7,567 bases of DNA. Source: Pirellulaceae bacterium (GTDB lineage: Bacteria > Planctomycetota > Planctomycetia > Pirellulales > Pirellulaceae). Each line of letters starts with the position of its first letter. The first letter of the stretch is position 1. The notes beneath the pieces are model-generated. The model made no database searches. It saw only the letters and a program-made list of their open reading frames with translations, and was not told the origin of the DNA. A program made the translations under genes and the position numbers. The DNA is taken from the NCBI GenBank assembly GCA_020846515.1, contig JADLDX010000393.1, positions 1-7,567 of the forward strand. The letters run 5' to 3'. Positions 7,452 to 7,567 of the stretch are shown one piece after another.

Positions 7452-7527
7452 AAATGCCGGGTTGCAAGTGCAAACATGCTTCACAGCGTTGCCCACTTCC
7501 CAGTACCACCCACAAAAAAACCAAATC

Positions 7528-7551
7528 CGCCTGCGGCTGACTGTGAAACGA
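7528..7551 (-). repeat. Inverted partner of the 27-bp tandem repeat
   Basis: These 24 bases are the reverse complement of 7292-7315 and of 7319-7342 with a single mismatch (G at 7545 where T is expected). Together they enclose the inner inverted repeats. The axis between the first tandem copy and this arm is at about 7421.5, close to the axis of the 15-bp inner inverted repeat at 7424.5. The copy at 7317-7343 may therefore be a later tandem duplication of the original left arm. Confidence 0.88.
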
Positions 7552-7567
7552 ATGTGAGTAACCTATC

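Larger units (their letters stand above)
7359..7490. repeat. 15-bp inverted repeat bounding a 132-bp structured element
   Basis: AACGCTGTGAAGCAT at 7359-7373 is the exact reverse complement of 7476-7490. The arms flank the two hairpins described separately. Read inward, the left half-element goes from its arm almost directly into the hairpin foot. The right half has 22 extra bases lying between two GCAT sequences (on the minus strand), which fits a deletion between GCAT direct repeats on the left side. The extra segment includes the short palindrome TTGCAAGTGCAA at 7462-7473. No clear target-site duplication flanks the arms and no coding capacity lies inside. It could be a non-autonomous mobile element or a compound intergenic repeat. 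Confidence 0.8.

Noticed and set aside
7359..7490. Insertion sequence with terminal inverted repeats
   Set aside because: The interval is 132 bp, encodes nothing and shows no clear target-site duplication, so at most a non-autonomous element is supported.
7510..7545. Minus-strand intrinsic terminator: GC-rich CAGCCGCAGGCGG followed by a T-run (rc of 7513-7520)
   Set aside because: The stem would be only three to four pairs and the T-run is separated from it by several bases. No minus-strand gene is seen to its right. The GC-rich part is explained by the inverted repeat.

Overview
The window looks like chromosomal DNA from a planctomycete, most likely of the Pirellula/Rhodopirellula type. The main reason is the gene at 3979-7290, whose layout (signal peptide, PSCyt1 cytochrome c, PSCyt2/DUF1549, PSD1/DUF1553) is a hallmark of that phylum. 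The moderately GC-rich composition, starts with weak or absent Shine-Dalgarno sequences, and an FG-GAP/VCBS propeller protein agree with this. The assignment rests on family knowledge, not on a database search.

Layout. (1) 3-1157, plus strand: the 3' part of an FG-GAP/VCBS repeat protein whose start lies left of the window. (2) 1175-1222: three tandem copies of a 16-bp unit at a convergent gene junction; the last copy overlaps the end of the next gene. (3) 1207-1950, minus strand: a small membrane protein with a DUF2007-like domain, a RanBP2-type zinc finger, a Pro/Ser/Thr-rich linker and two predicted transmembrane helices. (4) 1951-2044: a divergent intergenic region. (5) 2045-3874, plus strand: a TIGR03960-type radical SAM protein with an N-terminal B12-binding-like region. 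(6) 3875-3978: a spacer with a weak hairpin. (7) 3979-7290, plus strand: the large PSCyt1-PSCyt2-PSD1 protein, with a probable beta-rich domain inserted in the middle. (8) 7290-7567: no gene, but dense nested repeats. These are two 27-bp tandem copies, an inverted partner near the right edge, a 15-bp inverted pair, and at the core two inverted imperfect hairpins that look like a REP pair (BIME).

The genes do not form an obvious pathway. The radical SAM gene and the DUF2007/zinc-finger gene are divergent and may share a control region. The PSCyt gene has its own leader, and no partner gene follows it within the window. I see no tRNA, rRNA, CRISPR array, transposase or defence system. The most interesting signal is the 3' intergenic repeat complex, where the two inverted hairpins differ by a compensatory base-pair change. 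That suggests the folded form, not just the sequence, is maintained.
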